Part shown: positions 33,601-41,828 of the stretch, one piece after another
Layout: each line of letters opens with the position of its first letter
Numbering within the stretch: the first letter of the stretch is position 1
Source: Streptomyces sp. MnatMP-M17
Lineage (GTDB): Bacteria; Actinomycetota; Actinomycetes; Streptomycetales; Streptomycetaceae
Length of the DNA: 48,436 nt
Assembly (NCBI RefSeq): GCF_900091995.1
Contig: NZ_FMDK01000088.1
Location: 1-48,436 of the forward strand
Direction of reading: 5' to 3'
Notes under the pieces: model-generated
Told to the model about the DNA's origin: nothing
The model's database searches: none
Seen by the model: only the letters and a program-made list of their open reading frames with translations
Position numbers and translations under genes: made by a program

Positions 33601-34997
33601 GTGCGCGGAAGGACCGGCAGGACGGGCCCGACAGGGCGACCGGGCCGGACGCGCCGTTGAACGACCTGACTGGGAACGGAATTGTGAACAACGGGCCGGA
33701 TAACGAGCTGAGCGGCCTCGGTCATACGGGTGCCGGCAGCAGCAGTGGAAGTGGCGGTAGTCGAGACGGCGGCGCCGGTGCCAGTGGTGCTGGTGGTGAG
33801 ACCGGCGCCGGCGGCATCGGCGGTGTCAGTGGCGCCGGTGGCGCCAAGGGCAGTACGGGCAGCCATGAGCCGGGCGGTGATGCCGGCGGAGACGCCGGCC
33901 ATCTGAACGCCGACCTCGGCGGCGAGCCGGGCCGTGACCTGGACGGGGACGTGGGCGGAAGCCTCGACGGCCTCGACATGGACGAGCTGGCGCTGCGCCG
34001 TCTGCTGCATGGCGCCGTGGACGATCTGCGGCCGTCCGAGGGCGCCCTCGACCATCTCCGCAAGGCGGTACCGACCAGGCGGGCCAGAAAGCGCCAGGCC
34101 GTCGTCGGTATGGCCGCCGCGGCACTGCTGTTCGGTACGGCGGTGCCCGCGTTCGTGCATGTCGCCAACTCCGGCGGCACGGCGGACGACCACTCCGTCA
34201 ACGCCGGCCACGGCGAGCAGGCCCAGGGCGGTACGGGCACGAGCAAGGACTCCGGCGGCGGCGCGGGCGAGGATCCGCACCATCCCGCCGACCAGGTGTC
34301 TCCCGACGCGGACGACCCGGACAAGGTGGCCAAGCCGGAGGACACCGCCTCGGGCGGTACGGCCGAGGGCGGCACCGCCGGTACGGCCGATCCGGGCGGC
34401 GGCACCCAGTCCTCGTCCCTGCCCACCTGCGCGCCGAACCAGCTCCAAATCACCGTCGCCGAAGCCGGCGCGCCCGACTCCGGCGGCAAGGTGTACGGCA
34501 CCTTCCGCGTCGCCAATGCCTCGGGCACCGACTGCTCGGTCACCGGCCGCGGCACGGTCGACTTCCAGACCGGAGGCGCGGCCGACAAGGCCAAGATCAC
34601 CGTCGTGACGCACACGGCGGGCGACGCGGCCACCGGCCTGCCCGATCCGTCCCTGGAAGCGGCGGCGGTGACGCTGGCGCCGAACAGCGCGTACGAGGTG
34701 AAGTTCGCCTGGGTACCGGCGGAGAGCTGTCCGACCACCGGCGCCTCCCCGGATCCCACACCGTCGGGCGACAGCTCGGCGGGCGCGGGCACGGGCGGTG
34801 GCACCGGTACGGGCACCGACGCCGGAGCGGGTACGGGAACGAACGCGGAGCCTCAGCTCCTCACCGAGGGCGGCACGATGGACGGCACCGTCTCTGTCGT
34901 CCACACCCCGGAGCCGGGCGCACCGGTCGCCGAGGCGACGATCCCCAACGCCTGCGCGGGCACGATCTACCGAACGGGCGTCCTCAACGCGCCGTAG
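33597..34997 (+). CDS. Membrane protein coupled to the sigma factor (putative anti-sigma / DUF4232-like)
   Basis: The 466-residue protein has a Gly/Ser/Ala-rich cytoplasmic region (to about 125), a short helical part DELALRRLLHGAVDDLRPSEGALDHLRKAVPTRRARKR, a membrane helix (about 165-185), another low-complexity linker, and an extracytoplasmic beta domain with CAPNQLQITV, TFRVANASGTDCSVTGRGTVDF and a distal NACAGTIYR. The beta domain resembles DUF4232. Translational coupling (ATGA) and topology suggest control of the sigma factor, but no HxxxCxxC zinc anti-sigma motif is present. Confidence 0.75.
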   Translation: MSARKDRQDGPDRATGPDAPLNDLTGNGIVNNGPDNELSGLGHTGAGSSSGSGGSRDGGAGASGAGGETGAGGIGGVSGAGGAKGSTGSHEPGGDAGGDAGHLNADLGGEPGRDLDGDVGGSLDGLDMDELALRRLLHGAVDDLRPSEGALDHLRKAVPTRRARKRQAVVGMAAAALLFGTAVPAFVHVANSGGTADDHSVNAGHGEQAQGGTGTSKDSGGGAGEDPHHPADQVSPDADDPDKVAKPEDTASGGTAEGGTAGTADPGGGTQSSSLPTCAPNQLQITVAEAGAPDSGGKVYGTFRVANASGTDCSVTGRGTVDFQTGGAADKAKITVVTHTAGDAATGLPDPSLEAAAVTLAPNSAYEVKFAWVPAESCPTTGASPDPTPSGDSSAGAGTGGGTGTGTDAGAGTGTNAEPQLLTEGGTMDGTVSVVHTPEPGAPVAEATIPNACAGTIYRTGVLNAP

Positions 34998-35130
34998 CGG
35001 TCCGGTGGTCGCGGTGGCCGGGCCGCTCAAGCGGAACGGGCGTTGGCCACGGCCTCGGGATGATGTCGGCCACCTGGGGCTCTGGCCGCCCGTCGACCGG
35101 TCGACCGCACAGGGCCTGCGCGGCGGTGGC

Positions 35131-35883
35131 CTACGCGGCGGTCTCCAGTCCCAGCGCCCGGTCCTTGACCGCCTCCGCGTCGCGCCGGAACAGCCGGAAC
35201 CACATAAAGATCACAAAGCCGGCGAAGACGAACCACTCACCGGTGTAGCCGAGGTTCTGGAACGCCTTGAGGTCCAGCCCTGAGTTCTGCGGTGCGGCGG
35301 CGGGCACCGGCAGCAGCCCGTCCGACGCCCGCGTCACGGTGATCCACGCGTCGTACACCTCGTACGGCACGACATTGACCAGCGACGCCGCACTGATCAT
35401 GGCGAGCTGTCCCTGAGGCAGACCGCCGCCCGCCCGCACGCCGTCGGATCCGACGGACTCGGAGGCCTGGAGCGCGCCGGTCACACTGACCTCACCGGCC
35501 GGCGGCGCGGGCGCTTTCCTGCCCTCGGCCAGCCATCCGCGCACCACGGGCAGCGCCTTGCCGCCGTCCGTACGCAGCATGGTCAGTACGTACGAGCCGT
35601 TCCTGCCGTCCAGCACCCGGTCCGGAACCAGGAACTGATCTCCGTACCGTCCTGTCGCCGTGACATGACGACCCGACGTCTCCTGATCGACGGGCAGCAG
35701 CGTCTGCACCGCCACCGCGGCCCGCTCCCCGGGATCCGGCCGCTCCTGTGCGGCCTGGTGGGTGCTGACGCGGTCCTCGAAGCGGCCGAGCTGCCAGGTC
35801 CCCATGAAGATGCAGAAGGGGATCGCCAGCAGAACGAAGGCATTGATTCCCCACCAGCGCGGAGTCACCAGGAATCGGTACAC
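35131..35883 (-). CDS. SURF1 family cytochrome oxidase assembly protein
   Basis: The 250-residue protein has a membrane helix at each end: WGINAFVLLAIPFCIFMGTWQLGRFEDR near the N-terminus and GYTGEWFVFAGFVIFMWFRLFRRD near the C-terminus. Between them is the periplasmic-side domain with VTATGRYGDQFLVPDRVLDGRNGSYVLTML and PVVRGWL. This is the SURF1/Shy1 plan, involved in heme-copper oxidase biogenesis. GTG 35883 (VYRFLVTPRWWG) is chosen, with TACGGT 6 bases upstream on its strand suggesting a leaderless message. A longer frame to 35985 adds a non-conserved tail. It converges with the anti-sigma-like gene. Confidence 0.9.
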   Translation of the reverse strand: MYRFLVTPRWWGINAFVLLAIPFCIFMGTWQLGRFEDRVSTHQAAQERPDPGERAAVAVQTLLPVDQETSGRHVTATGRYGDQFLVPDRVLDGRNGSYVLTMLRTDGGKALPVVRGWLAEGRKAPAPPAGEVSVTGALQASESVGSDGVRAGGGLPQGQLAMISAASLVNVVPYEVYDAWITVTRASDGLLPVPAAAPQNSGLDLKAFQNLGYTGEWFVFAGFVIFMWFRLFRRDAEAVKDRALGLETAA

Positions 35884-35913
35884 GCCTCCACCGTACGGAA
35901 CGCTCCTTCCCGC

Positions 35914-35947
35914 CCACTTCCCGGGTCCCGCCACTTCCCGGGTCCCG
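35914..35947. repeat. 17-bp perfect tandem duplication
   Basis: CCACTTCCCGGGTCCCG is repeated exactly at 35914-35930 and 35931-35947, just upstream of the SURF1 promoter. The rest of the 235-base gap is C-rich with CCCGGACCCGGG-like stretches and CTTCAGATGTCT doublets at the S9 peptidase end; no gene. Confidence 0.75.
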
Positions 35948-36118
35948 CCATCCACTTCCGCCCGGCCCGGCTCCTGGCCCTCCACTCCTGTGCCTCGCGA
36001 CCTCGCGGTCTCCGGTCCTCGCTGAGGCCCGGACCCGGGGACCCGGACCCGGGCCCGTCTCTGGGCCCAGCCCCTGCGTCTTCCCCCGCGTCTTCCTCCT
36101 CTGCTTCAGATGTCTCGT

Positions 36119-37945
36119 CTACTTCAGATGTCTTGTGGCGAAGTCCAGCTCCAGCCTGACCTGCTTGATCCGTTCCTCCACGACCAGCGACCCATGGCCC
36201 GCGTCATAGCGGTACACCTCATGGACCGCGCCTCGGGCGGCCAGGCGGTCCACATAGTTCTCCACCTGGCGGATCGGACAGCGAGGGTCGTTCACTCCCG
36301 CCGAGATATAGACCGGAGCCCGGACCGCGTCGACATAGGTCAGCGGCGACGACGCCTCGAAACGCTCCGGCACCTCCTCCGGCGTACCGCCCAGCAGGGT
36401 GCGGTCCATCGCCTTGAGCGCCTCCATCTCGTCGTGGTACGCCGTCACATAGTCGGCGACCGGCACCGCCGCCAGCCCCACGGCCCAGGCGTCCGGCTGG
36501 GTGCCGAGCCCGAGCAGAGTCAGATAGCCGCCCCATGAGCCGCCCGCCAGGACCAGCTTCGCCGGATCGGCCAGACCGGAGTCCACCGCCCACTGCCGGA
36601 CCGCCGCGATGTCCTCCAGCTCGATCAGCCCGACGCGGTGCTTGAGCGCGTCCGTCCACTCGCGCCCATAGCCCGTGGATCCGCGGTAGTTGACCCGGAC
36701 GACCGCGAAGCCGTGGTCGACCCAGGCGGCGGGTCCCGCGGCGAACGCGTCGCTGTCGTGCCAGGTCGGACCGCCGTGGATCTCGAAGACCGTCGGGAAC
36801 GGAGCCTCGCCCGCCGGCCGCTGCACCAGCGCGTGGATCCTGCCGCCCGGACCTTCGACCCACGCGTCCTCCACCGGCACCGAGGCGGGCGCCGTCATCC
36901 CCGGCGGATCGAGCACGACGCCGCCCGCCGTGGACCGTACCCGCGGCGGCTCGGCCGCGGACGACCAGAGATACTCCACGCTGCGGTCCGGCCGGGCCGT
37001 CGCTCCCGACACCGTCCCCGCCGGAGTCTCCACCTCGATCAGCGCACTTTTGGCGAAGTCATAACGCCACAGCTCGCTGCGGCCCTCGAAGCTGTGCACG
37101 ATCAGCAGCTCCGACCCGTCCGGATACCACTCGGCGCTGATGTCCCCGGGCAGCTCGACGGCGAGATCGGTCTCCTCGCCGGTCAGCGGATCCCAGACGA
37201 CCGGCTCCCAGCGACCTCGCCGCTGATGCCCGACGAGCAGCCGGCTGTCGCCGGCCACCGGCGCGAAGCCCAGCACCTCCAGGCCCAGCTCACGCGTGCC
37301 GCCCTCGGTGTCGTCCAGCTCCGCCACCACCGAACCGTCCAGCCGCAGCACCCGCAGTGCCGAGTGCATCGCGTCCCCGTGCTCGGTGTGCTCGATCGCG
37401 AGCAGCGTGCCGTCGTACGACAGATCCCCGACTCCGGCCGACTCCCGGTGCCGGTAGATCTCGACGGGCGCCTCCCCGGGCCGTACGACATGCAGCGTCG
37501 TGCCGTCCTCGTCGGTCGACCGCCCGACGACCGCCGTCCCGTCCCGTCCGAGCGCGAGCCCGGCCGGATAGGAGGGAGCGAGCCCCGGCGCCGCCGGCTC
37601 ATCGAGACCGGAGAGGCTCGGGAGACCGGAGGTCCCGGCCCCGCTCTCCCCGGGCGTGAACGGCTGGCGCATCCACACCCCGAACTCGTCCCCGTCCGTG
37701 TCCGAGAACCACCAGATCCACTCACCGTCCAGCGAGAGCACCCCGTCCGTCGTCCCGTTCGGCCGGTCCGTCACCTGCCGCTGGGCGCCGGTCGCGCGAT
37801 CCCATGCGTACAGCTCATACGTCCCCGTCGCATTGGACACGAACAGCGCTCGCTCCGGCGCGTCCTCCGCCCAGTCCGGCAGCGAAACCCGCGGCGCCCG
37901 GAAGCGCTTCTCCCACTCCGGCATCGAACCGGCCATCTGATTCAT
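36119..37945 (-). CDS. S9 family prolyl-oligopeptidase-like serine peptidase
   Basis: The 608-residue cytosolic enzyme has an N-terminal beta-propeller (about residues 30-330, with WDRATGAQRQVT, WFSDTDGDEFGVW and similar blades) and a C-terminal alpha/beta hydrolase domain. The triad is visible: Ser in AGGSWGGY (about residue 470), Asp in SAGVNDPRCPIRQ and His in YDAGHGSLV; HGGPTWHDSD supplies the oxyanion region. This is the acylaminoacyl-peptidase/dipeptidyl-peptidase branch, cutting short peptides. No signal peptide. ATG 37945 gives MNQMAGSMPEWEKRFRAP; the ATG at MPEWEK is an alternative. Confidence 0.92.
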   Translation of the reverse strand: MNQMAGSMPEWEKRFRAPRVSLPDWAEDAPERALFVSNATGTYELYAWDRATGAQRQVTDRPNGTTDGVLSLDGEWIWWFSDTDGDEFGVWMRQPFTPGESGAGTSGLPSLSGLDEPAAPGLAPSYPAGLALGRDGTAVVGRSTDEDGTTLHVVRPGEAPVEIYRHRESAGVGDLSYDGTLLAIEHTEHGDAMHSALRVLRLDGSVVAELDDTEGGTRELGLEVLGFAPVAGDSRLLVGHQRRGRWEPVVWDPLTGEETDLAVELPGDISAEWYPDGSELLIVHSFEGRSELWRYDFAKSALIEVETPAGTVSGATARPDRSVEYLWSSAAEPPRVRSTAGGVVLDPPGMTAPASVPVEDAWVEGPGGRIHALVQRPAGEAPFPTVFEIHGGPTWHDSDAFAAGPAAWVDHGFAVVRVNYRGSTGYGREWTDALKHRVGLIELEDIAAVRQWAVDSGLADPAKLVLAGGSWGGYLTLLGLGTQPDAWAVGLAAVPVADYVTAYHDEMEALKAMDRTLLGGTPEEVPERFEASSPLTYVDAVRAPVYISAGVNDPRCPIRQVENYVDRLAARGAVHEVYRYDAGHGSLVVEERIKQVRLELDFATRHLK

Positions 37946-37990
37946 GCCCCCATTCTGCGCCGGAACCCTGACATCCCGTCGGCCTCCCCC

Positions 37991-38290
37991 TCAGCCTGTG
38001 GACAACCAGCCTGTGGATAGCTCCCGTACGTCGATCAGGATCCTCGTGGCCACAGCGGGGGGGCGGTCCCGGTGAGCACCGAGGCTGTCGAGGTGTGAGG
38101 CGATCTCCCGGAGGGCAGAGAAGTAAAGAGAGGTGCTTTCCTCTCGGAGTTCTGCCGCGTTTTCATGCACCGGCAGGGTGCTGTAGGGGATGGCGATGGA
38201 TTCGCCGTACTCCTCATTGCCGAGACGCGTGCGGTGTGCCGACAGGGCGATTGCGGAAGGTCCATCCTCTGAATTCCGTATCAATCGCAC
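37991..38290 (-). CDS. Small hypothetical protein, perhaps the tail of a disrupted gene
   Basis: The frame gives 99 residues from a GTG at 38290 (VRLIRNSEDGPSAIALSAHRTRLG, then EEYGESIAIPYSTLPVHENAAELREESTSLYFSALREIASHLDSLG). The composition is protein-like, with a helical acidic middle. There is no Shine-Dalgarno, and the frame is open further upstream (EPGGKET before the GTG), directly after a frameshifted TetR-like fragment. It may therefore be the C-terminal part of a gene whose beginning has been lost. No family is recognised. Confidence 0.5.
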   Translation of the reverse strand: MRLIRNSEDGPSAIALSAHRTRLGNEEYGESIAIPYSTLPVHENAAELREESTSLYFSALREIASHLDSLGAHRDRPPAVATRILIDVRELSTGWLSTG

Positions 38291-38295
38291 GGTTT

Positions 38296-38415
38296 CCTTG
38301 CCGCCCGGCTCGGCGCGCGATGCCCACGACGGCGGTCAGCGCCCGCGCATAGCCGCACTCCAGTAAAGAGCCGCCGGGCCGCGTCGCCGATGTCGCGACG
38401 GGTCTCGGCGGCCAT
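38296..38415 (-). pseudogene. Frameshifted TetR-type DNA-binding fragment
   Basis: From ATG at 38415 the minus strand reads MAAETRRDIGDAARRLF, the usual start of a TetR helix-turn-helix. After LF the motif continues only in the next frame as LECGYARALTAVVGIARRAG, matching the TetR helix-turn-helix core. The recognition helix and ligand domain are absent; the sequence passes straight into the small frame that ends at 37991. One indel plus a deletion explains this. Confidence 0.6.
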
Positions 38416-38536
38416 GACACATAACTTATATCTGGTGGGTATTCACTGCGGGAACGATGCTCTCAATACTCTCTCTTTTACCCCAAATATTACCCCAAAT
38501 ACCAACCCCAATTTTTGGGACAGGCAGGAATACGCG
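38416..38536. other. AT-rich segment upstream of the hemerythrin gene
   Basis: This stretch is far richer in A and T than its surroundings: ACATAACTTATATCTGG at 38417-38433, then TTTTACCCC and two TTACCCCAAAT-like copies (38477-38501), and CCCCAATTTTTGGG (38507-38520). TTATAT could serve as a -10. No gene is contained. Confidence 0.55.
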
Positions 38537-39238
38537 ATGGCTGCTCCACCCAAGCTCTGCGCCGAACGGTCATGCATGTATGAAGAGTTGCTCGCCGTGC
38601 ACACGATTCTGCGTCGGGGCACCGCCCTCGTATCCGAATCATTCGGGCGCCTCGCCAGCGGTGAGCCCGTCGACGTCAAGGTGCTCGTCAACACCGCTCG
38701 CTGGCTGATCGAGTCCGTCCGCCGCCACCACGCGAGCGAGGACGTGCTGCTCTGGCCGGTGCTGCGTGAGCTCGTTCCCGGCGATGCCGCCAGGATCGGC
38801 GGGCTGGGTTTCGCGCTCGAAGCGCTCGATGCCGAGCTGCATGAACTCACCAGGACGGTCGACGCGATCGCCGCCCAGCAGGTCACGGGCGAACGGGACG
38901 CGGCCCTGGTGGTCGTGGGCCAGGCCGCGCTGTCCGGGCTGCCCTCGACGCAGCGGGTCAAATCCGTTCTGAACAGGCATTTCGATGAAGAGGAAGCCCT
39001 CATCAAGGAGTTGATGCCGGAGCTGCCGGACGCCGAAGTCGGCAGGCTGCGGTCGGCGATCGTTGGCGGAGCCCCGCACACCGGGCCCCATCTGGTGTTC
39101 GGCCTGATGGAGGACCCGGAGGAGGTCCCGGGCTACGCGCCTCTGGTGAGCAATTTCCCCGCGCCCATGCGCTGGATGCGTCCGGTGCTGATCACGCGGT
39201 ACCGCTCGTCGAAGAGGGCACTGGGAGTTCCCACGTAG
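38537..39238 (+). CDS. Hemerythrin HHE-domain protein
   Basis: The 233-residue helical protein has the iron-ligand pattern of bacterial HHE proteins: His in LAVHTILRRG, a pair in ESVRRHHASEDVLLWPVL, AELHELTRTVD and LNRHFDEEEALIKEL. It ends with a basic segment. Such proteins bind a di-iron centre and sense or carry oxygen or nitric oxide; which applies here is not visible. ATG 38537 has only a weak AGGA upstream; an in-frame longer start would place coding in the AT-rich segment, which lacks normal codon bias. Confidence 0.85.
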   Translation: MAAPPKLCAERSCMYEELLAVHTILRRGTALVSESFGRLASGEPVDVKVLVNTARWLIESVRRHHASEDVLLWPVLRELVPGDAARIGGLGFALEALDAELHELTRTVDAIAAQQVTGERDAALVVVGQAALSGLPSTQRVKSVLNRHFDEEEALIKELMPELPDAEVGRLRSAIVGGAPHTGPHLVFGLMEDPEEVPGYAPLVSNFPAPMRWMRPVLITRYRSSKRALGVPT

Positions 39239-39327
39239 TTCACGGCGCCCGCGTAGCGTGACCGGTGGTGTGGCGGGGCGGCGGTGGCGTGACGGTGGTC
39301 TGGCGGCCGGGCCGGAAAGTGGTCTTG

Positions 39328-39370
39328 TTGGACGGTCGTACGGTAGGAGATAGTTCTACAGCACTGTAGA
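39328..39370 (+). promoter_or_regulatory. Promoter with overlapping palindromic operator, before the TatA-like gene
   Basis: TTGGAC (39328-39333) and TAGTTC (39351-39356) are separated by exactly 17 bases. A perfect inverted repeat TCTACAG-ca-CTGTAGA (39355-39370) covers the end of the -10 and the predicted start site. TACA...TGTA is the kind of site bound by BlaI/MecI-family repressors. Confidence 0.65.
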
Positions 39371-39414
39371 TACCTATGACCGGTCCCGTCCGATCCCGGG
39401 AGAGAGCAGATCTG

Positions 39415-39687
39415 ATGTTCGGCTTGAGCGAAGTGGCCCTGATCCTCATCGTCATCGTCGTTCTGCTCGGCGCCAAGAAGCTGCCTGAGCTGGCCCGTTC
39501 GGCGGGCAAGGCCGCGCGGATACTCAAGAGTGAGACGAAGGCGCTGAAGAAGGAGGACGAGGGCGGCCAGAGTCGGAGCGGGCAGGGCCAGAGCGGGCAG
39601 AGCCAGGCGTCGGAGTCCGCCGCGTCCGGTCGTCGCGTCGTGACCGGCACGATCGTCGAGCGGAACGATCCGCCTGCGCAGTCCTGA
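39415..39687 (+). CDS. TatA/TatE-like twin-arginine translocase subunit
   Basis: The 90-residue protein has the TatA plan: short N-terminus MFGLSEVALILIVIVVLLGAKKLPELARSAGKAARILKSE, one membrane helix (about 6-22), the FG/LG-x-KKLPEL hinge, an amphipathic helix and a polar Gln/Ser/Gly-rich tail. It is short and solitary, with no tatC or tatB nearby, so it is an accessory TatA paralogue. ATG 39415 has GGGAGAGAG about 9 bases upstream. A repressor-type operator overlaps its promoter, suggesting conditional expression. Confidence 0.85.
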   Translation: MFGLSEVALILIVIVVLLGAKKLPELARSAGKAARILKSETKALKKEDEGGQSRSGQGQSGQSQASESAASGRRVVTGTIVERNDPPAQS

Positions 39688-39870
39688 CTCGCCTGACTCG
39701 CTGGGGCCCGAACGGTGAGGCCCTGACCCGCTGGGGCCTGGGTCCTGGGCCGTACGAGCTCCTCTTCGCCGTATGCGCTCCGCTCCAGGTGCGCCCCAAC
39801 GCTCCGGGCCCGTCCCCGGACCCGACGCCTAGACTGAGCCGTCGGGTCCGCGCGGGACGGGAGAGCGATC

Positions 39871-40227
39871 GTGACGGCAGAGGTCGGTGGCTCCGGAGAC
39901 CCGTCCGCAGAGGTGCTCGCGGAAGCGGCTGCCGCGTTCGGGCTGCTGGCGTCGTCGGCGCGGCTGCATATCGTATGGGTGCTGGCCCAGGGCGAGAGCG
40001 ATGTCACCGGGCTCGCGGAGCGGGTGGGCGGCGCGCTTCCCGCCGTGAGCCAGCATCTGACCAAGCTGAAGCTGGCCGGGCTCGTACGGTCGCGGCGCGA
40101 AGGCCGCAGACAGGTCTACTTCGTCGACGATCCCGATGTCGTCACCGTGGTCCGGCTGATGGTCGGACAGCTCACCGACCGGGCGGCGCGCGCTCCTGTG
40201 CGCCACGCGCCGGTCCGCCATGTCTGA
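39871..40227 (+). CDS. ArsR-family winged-helix regulator
   Basis: The 118-residue protein shows LLASSARLHIVWVLAQGESDVTGLAERVGGALPAVSQHLTKLKLAGLVRSRREGRRQVYFV, the ArsR helix-turn-helix and wing. The ELCVCDL metal site of classical ArsR/SmtB is absent, so a non-metal or alternative-site signal is more likely. GTG 39871 has GGGAG upstream; TAGACT (39830-39835) is a candidate -10. No efflux or resistance gene adjoins, so its targets are unknown. The C-terminus holds an APVRHAPVRHV repeat. Confidence 0.88.
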   Translation: MTAEVGGSGDPSAEVLAEAAAAFGLLASSARLHIVWVLAQGESDVTGLAERVGGALPAVSQHLTKLKLAGLVRSRREGRRQVYFVDDPDVVTVVRLMVGQLTDRAARAPVRHAPVRHV

Positions 40228-40377
40228 TCGCGCTTGGTCGCGCCTGATCCCATGTGGTCGTGTGGTCGCGTGGCTGTGTGGCCGCCTGGGTGTACGTCGT
40301 ACCGCGGACCGACCTGGTTCGGCGGGCAGCCCTTCCCTGGTACTGCCCACCGAACCGGCTCCGGCCCTTCCGCTGTG

Positions 40378-40626
40378 TCAGGGGCTCGCCTGGTCGAACC
40401 CGTACCGCAGTGGCTGCTCCTGTACGCGCGGATCGCGCCGGTACACGTACAGCGCCTCCACCTGCGCTCCGCCCGCCGGCCCGTCCACCTCGCAGGGATA
40501 TGTCACCTGCACCACGGCGGGCCGGTCGGCGACCCGCATCCGTACCCCGTCCGCGGGGCCTCCGTCGAGGACCGCGGTCTCCCAATCCGTTCCGCTGTAA
40601 TCGTGATCGCCCATGCGCATGCCCAT
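40378..40626 (-). CDS. Small conserved protein of unknown function
   Basis: The 82-residue acidic protein reads MGDHDYSGTDWETAVLDGGP from its third Met and contains VQVTYPCEVDGP and VEALYVYRRDPRVQ. Codon use is normal. Three ATGs (40626, 40620, 40614) lie in frame and none has a clear Shine-Dalgarno; TATAGG on its strand upstream could be a -10. It lies 67 bases downstream of the L,D-transpeptidase gene on the same strand. The 150 bases between it and ArsR contain only GTGGTCG-like low-complexity sequence. Confidence 0.68.
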   Translation of the reverse strand: MGMRMGDHDYSGTDWETAVLDGGPADGVRMRVADRPAVVQVTYPCEVDGPAGGAQVEALYVYRRDPRVQEQPLRYGFDQASP

Positions 40627-40693
40627 GCGGACACTTTAAAGCGTGCGCAACTTTTGACCTATACGGCCTTTACAGGTGTCACGGTCACCGAAG

Positions 40694-41716
40694 TCAGCGT
40701 AGTGCGCTCCCCGCCCGCCACTCGTCCCAACCGAGATTCCAGTCCCCGTATCCGTTGCCCGCCGCCACGGTCTCCGTGGATCCGGTGACCCGCACCACAT
40801 CACCCGGGATGACCTCCTCGTAGAAGCGCCGGGCGGTGCCGTCCGTCGCGAGTCCGACACAGCCGTGGGTGACGTTCTGCCGGCCCGCGTAGGTGTCCGC
40901 CTTCGGGTTCTCGTGGAGATAGGTGCCGGACGTGGTGAGGTGGACGGCGTAGGCGTAGTAGCCCTTGTACGCGTCGCCGTAGCCGACCGTACGGGAGTCC
41001 ATCAGCACCCGGCGCTGTTTGTCGGAGACGACCATGGTGCCGTTCCAGGTGTCCATCCCGGGCGCGCCCGCGGTGATGGGGACGCGCCGGGTGGTGCCGT
41101 CCTTCTCGACGGTCATGGTGTGGGTGCGTACGTCGACGGTGGCGACGAGCGAGCGGCCGACGGTGAAGTGCCGGGTGAGGCCTGAGCGGTTGGAGTGGCT
41201 GGGACTGCCGGGACTGCCGGAGCCGCCGGAGCCCGCCCGTACGGTCACTTCCGTGCCCGGCTTCCAGAAGTCGCGCGGCCGGTAGTCGACACGCTGTCCG
41301 TCGAGCAGATTGCGGTCCTTGATCCAGCTCCAGGATCCGGTGACGCCCGTCGTGGTCTCGACCGTCAGCAGCCGTTCCACGGCGGCCCGTTCGGTGGCCG
41401 GGACCGGGCGGTCGAAGGTGACCGATATGGGCATGCCGACGCCGACGGTCTGCCGGTCGGCGATATTGATCCGTACGCCCTTGAACGCGGCCGGCACCGG
41501 GACTGTTGAGGCCGTCGAGGCCGTGGAAGCCGTAGGTTCCGCCCGGGGACTGGCCCGGTGCGCTTGGTCCGCGGCGGCGGGCTGTTGTTTCTGATCGTCG
41601 GCGCCCGTGCTCGTACCCGCGTCTGCTTGTGCCGAGCAGCCTGCGAGTGCGAGCGCGCATAGGGCCGCCGCGCTCAAGGCGCGGGCGAGACGACTGGTCC
41701 TGACTCCCGAGGTCAT
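40694..41716 (-). CDS. Lipoprotein L,D-transpeptidase (YkuD)
   Basis: The 340-residue enzyme makes 3-3 cross-links in peptidoglycan outside the membrane. A signal peptide ends in a lipobox LALAGC with Cys27. After a Thr/Ala/Ser linker comes an immunoglobulin-like domain (VGVGMPISVTFDRPVPATERAAVERLLTV) as in mycobacterial Ldt enzymes. The YkuD domain follows with YLHENP (His268) and VTHGCVGL (His284, Cys286). ATG 41716 follows AGGGGGAA by 6 bases. The gene is divergent from an ECF sigma factor operon whose second product has a cysteine-less relative of the same catalytic domain. Confidence 0.93.
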   Translation of the reverse strand: MTSGVRTSRLARALSAAALCALALAGCSAQADAGTSTGADDQKQQPAAADQAHRASPRAEPTASTASTASTVPVPAAFKGVRINIADRQTVGVGMPISVTFDRPVPATERAAVERLLTVETTTGVTGSWSWIKDRNLLDGQRVDYRPRDFWKPGTEVTVRAGSGGSGSPGSPSHSNRSGLTRHFTVGRSLVATVDVRTHTMTVEKDGTTRRVPITAGAPGMDTWNGTMVVSDKQRRVLMDSRTVGYGDAYKGYYAYAVHLTTSGTYLHENPKADTYAGRQNVTHGCVGLATDGTARRFYEEVIPGDVVRVTGSTETVAAGNGYGDWNLGWDEWRAGSALR

Positions 41717-41828
41717 GGAGTTCCCCCTGTTGTGTTTCGATGTACGCGACCTGTACGCACGACGGGGCCGACCGGGTTGCACACGGAACCGAGAAGTTCG
41801 GTGCCGGGGAGAGCGGCGGGGCGGGGGC
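41717..41828. promoter_or_regulatory. Divergent promoter region, L,D-transpeptidase / sigma factor
   Basis: The 112 bases between the two starts must hold both promoters. On the minus strand GCAACC followed 17 bases later by CGTACA resembles an ECF-type -35/-10 pair. On the plus strand GGAACC (41787-41792) is a possible ECF -35 without a clear -10. TGTACGC occurs twice (41740-41762). Confidence 0.4.

Noticed and set aside
35067-35088. CGGCCA/TGGCCG hairpin between the anti-sigma-like gene and SURF1
   Set aside because: Six-base arms with a 10-base loop are common by chance in this base composition.
40234-40823. Several plus-strand frames over the small minus-strand gene and the L,D-transpeptidase end
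   Set aside because: No start signals and low-complexity composition; the minus-strand products are coherent proteins.
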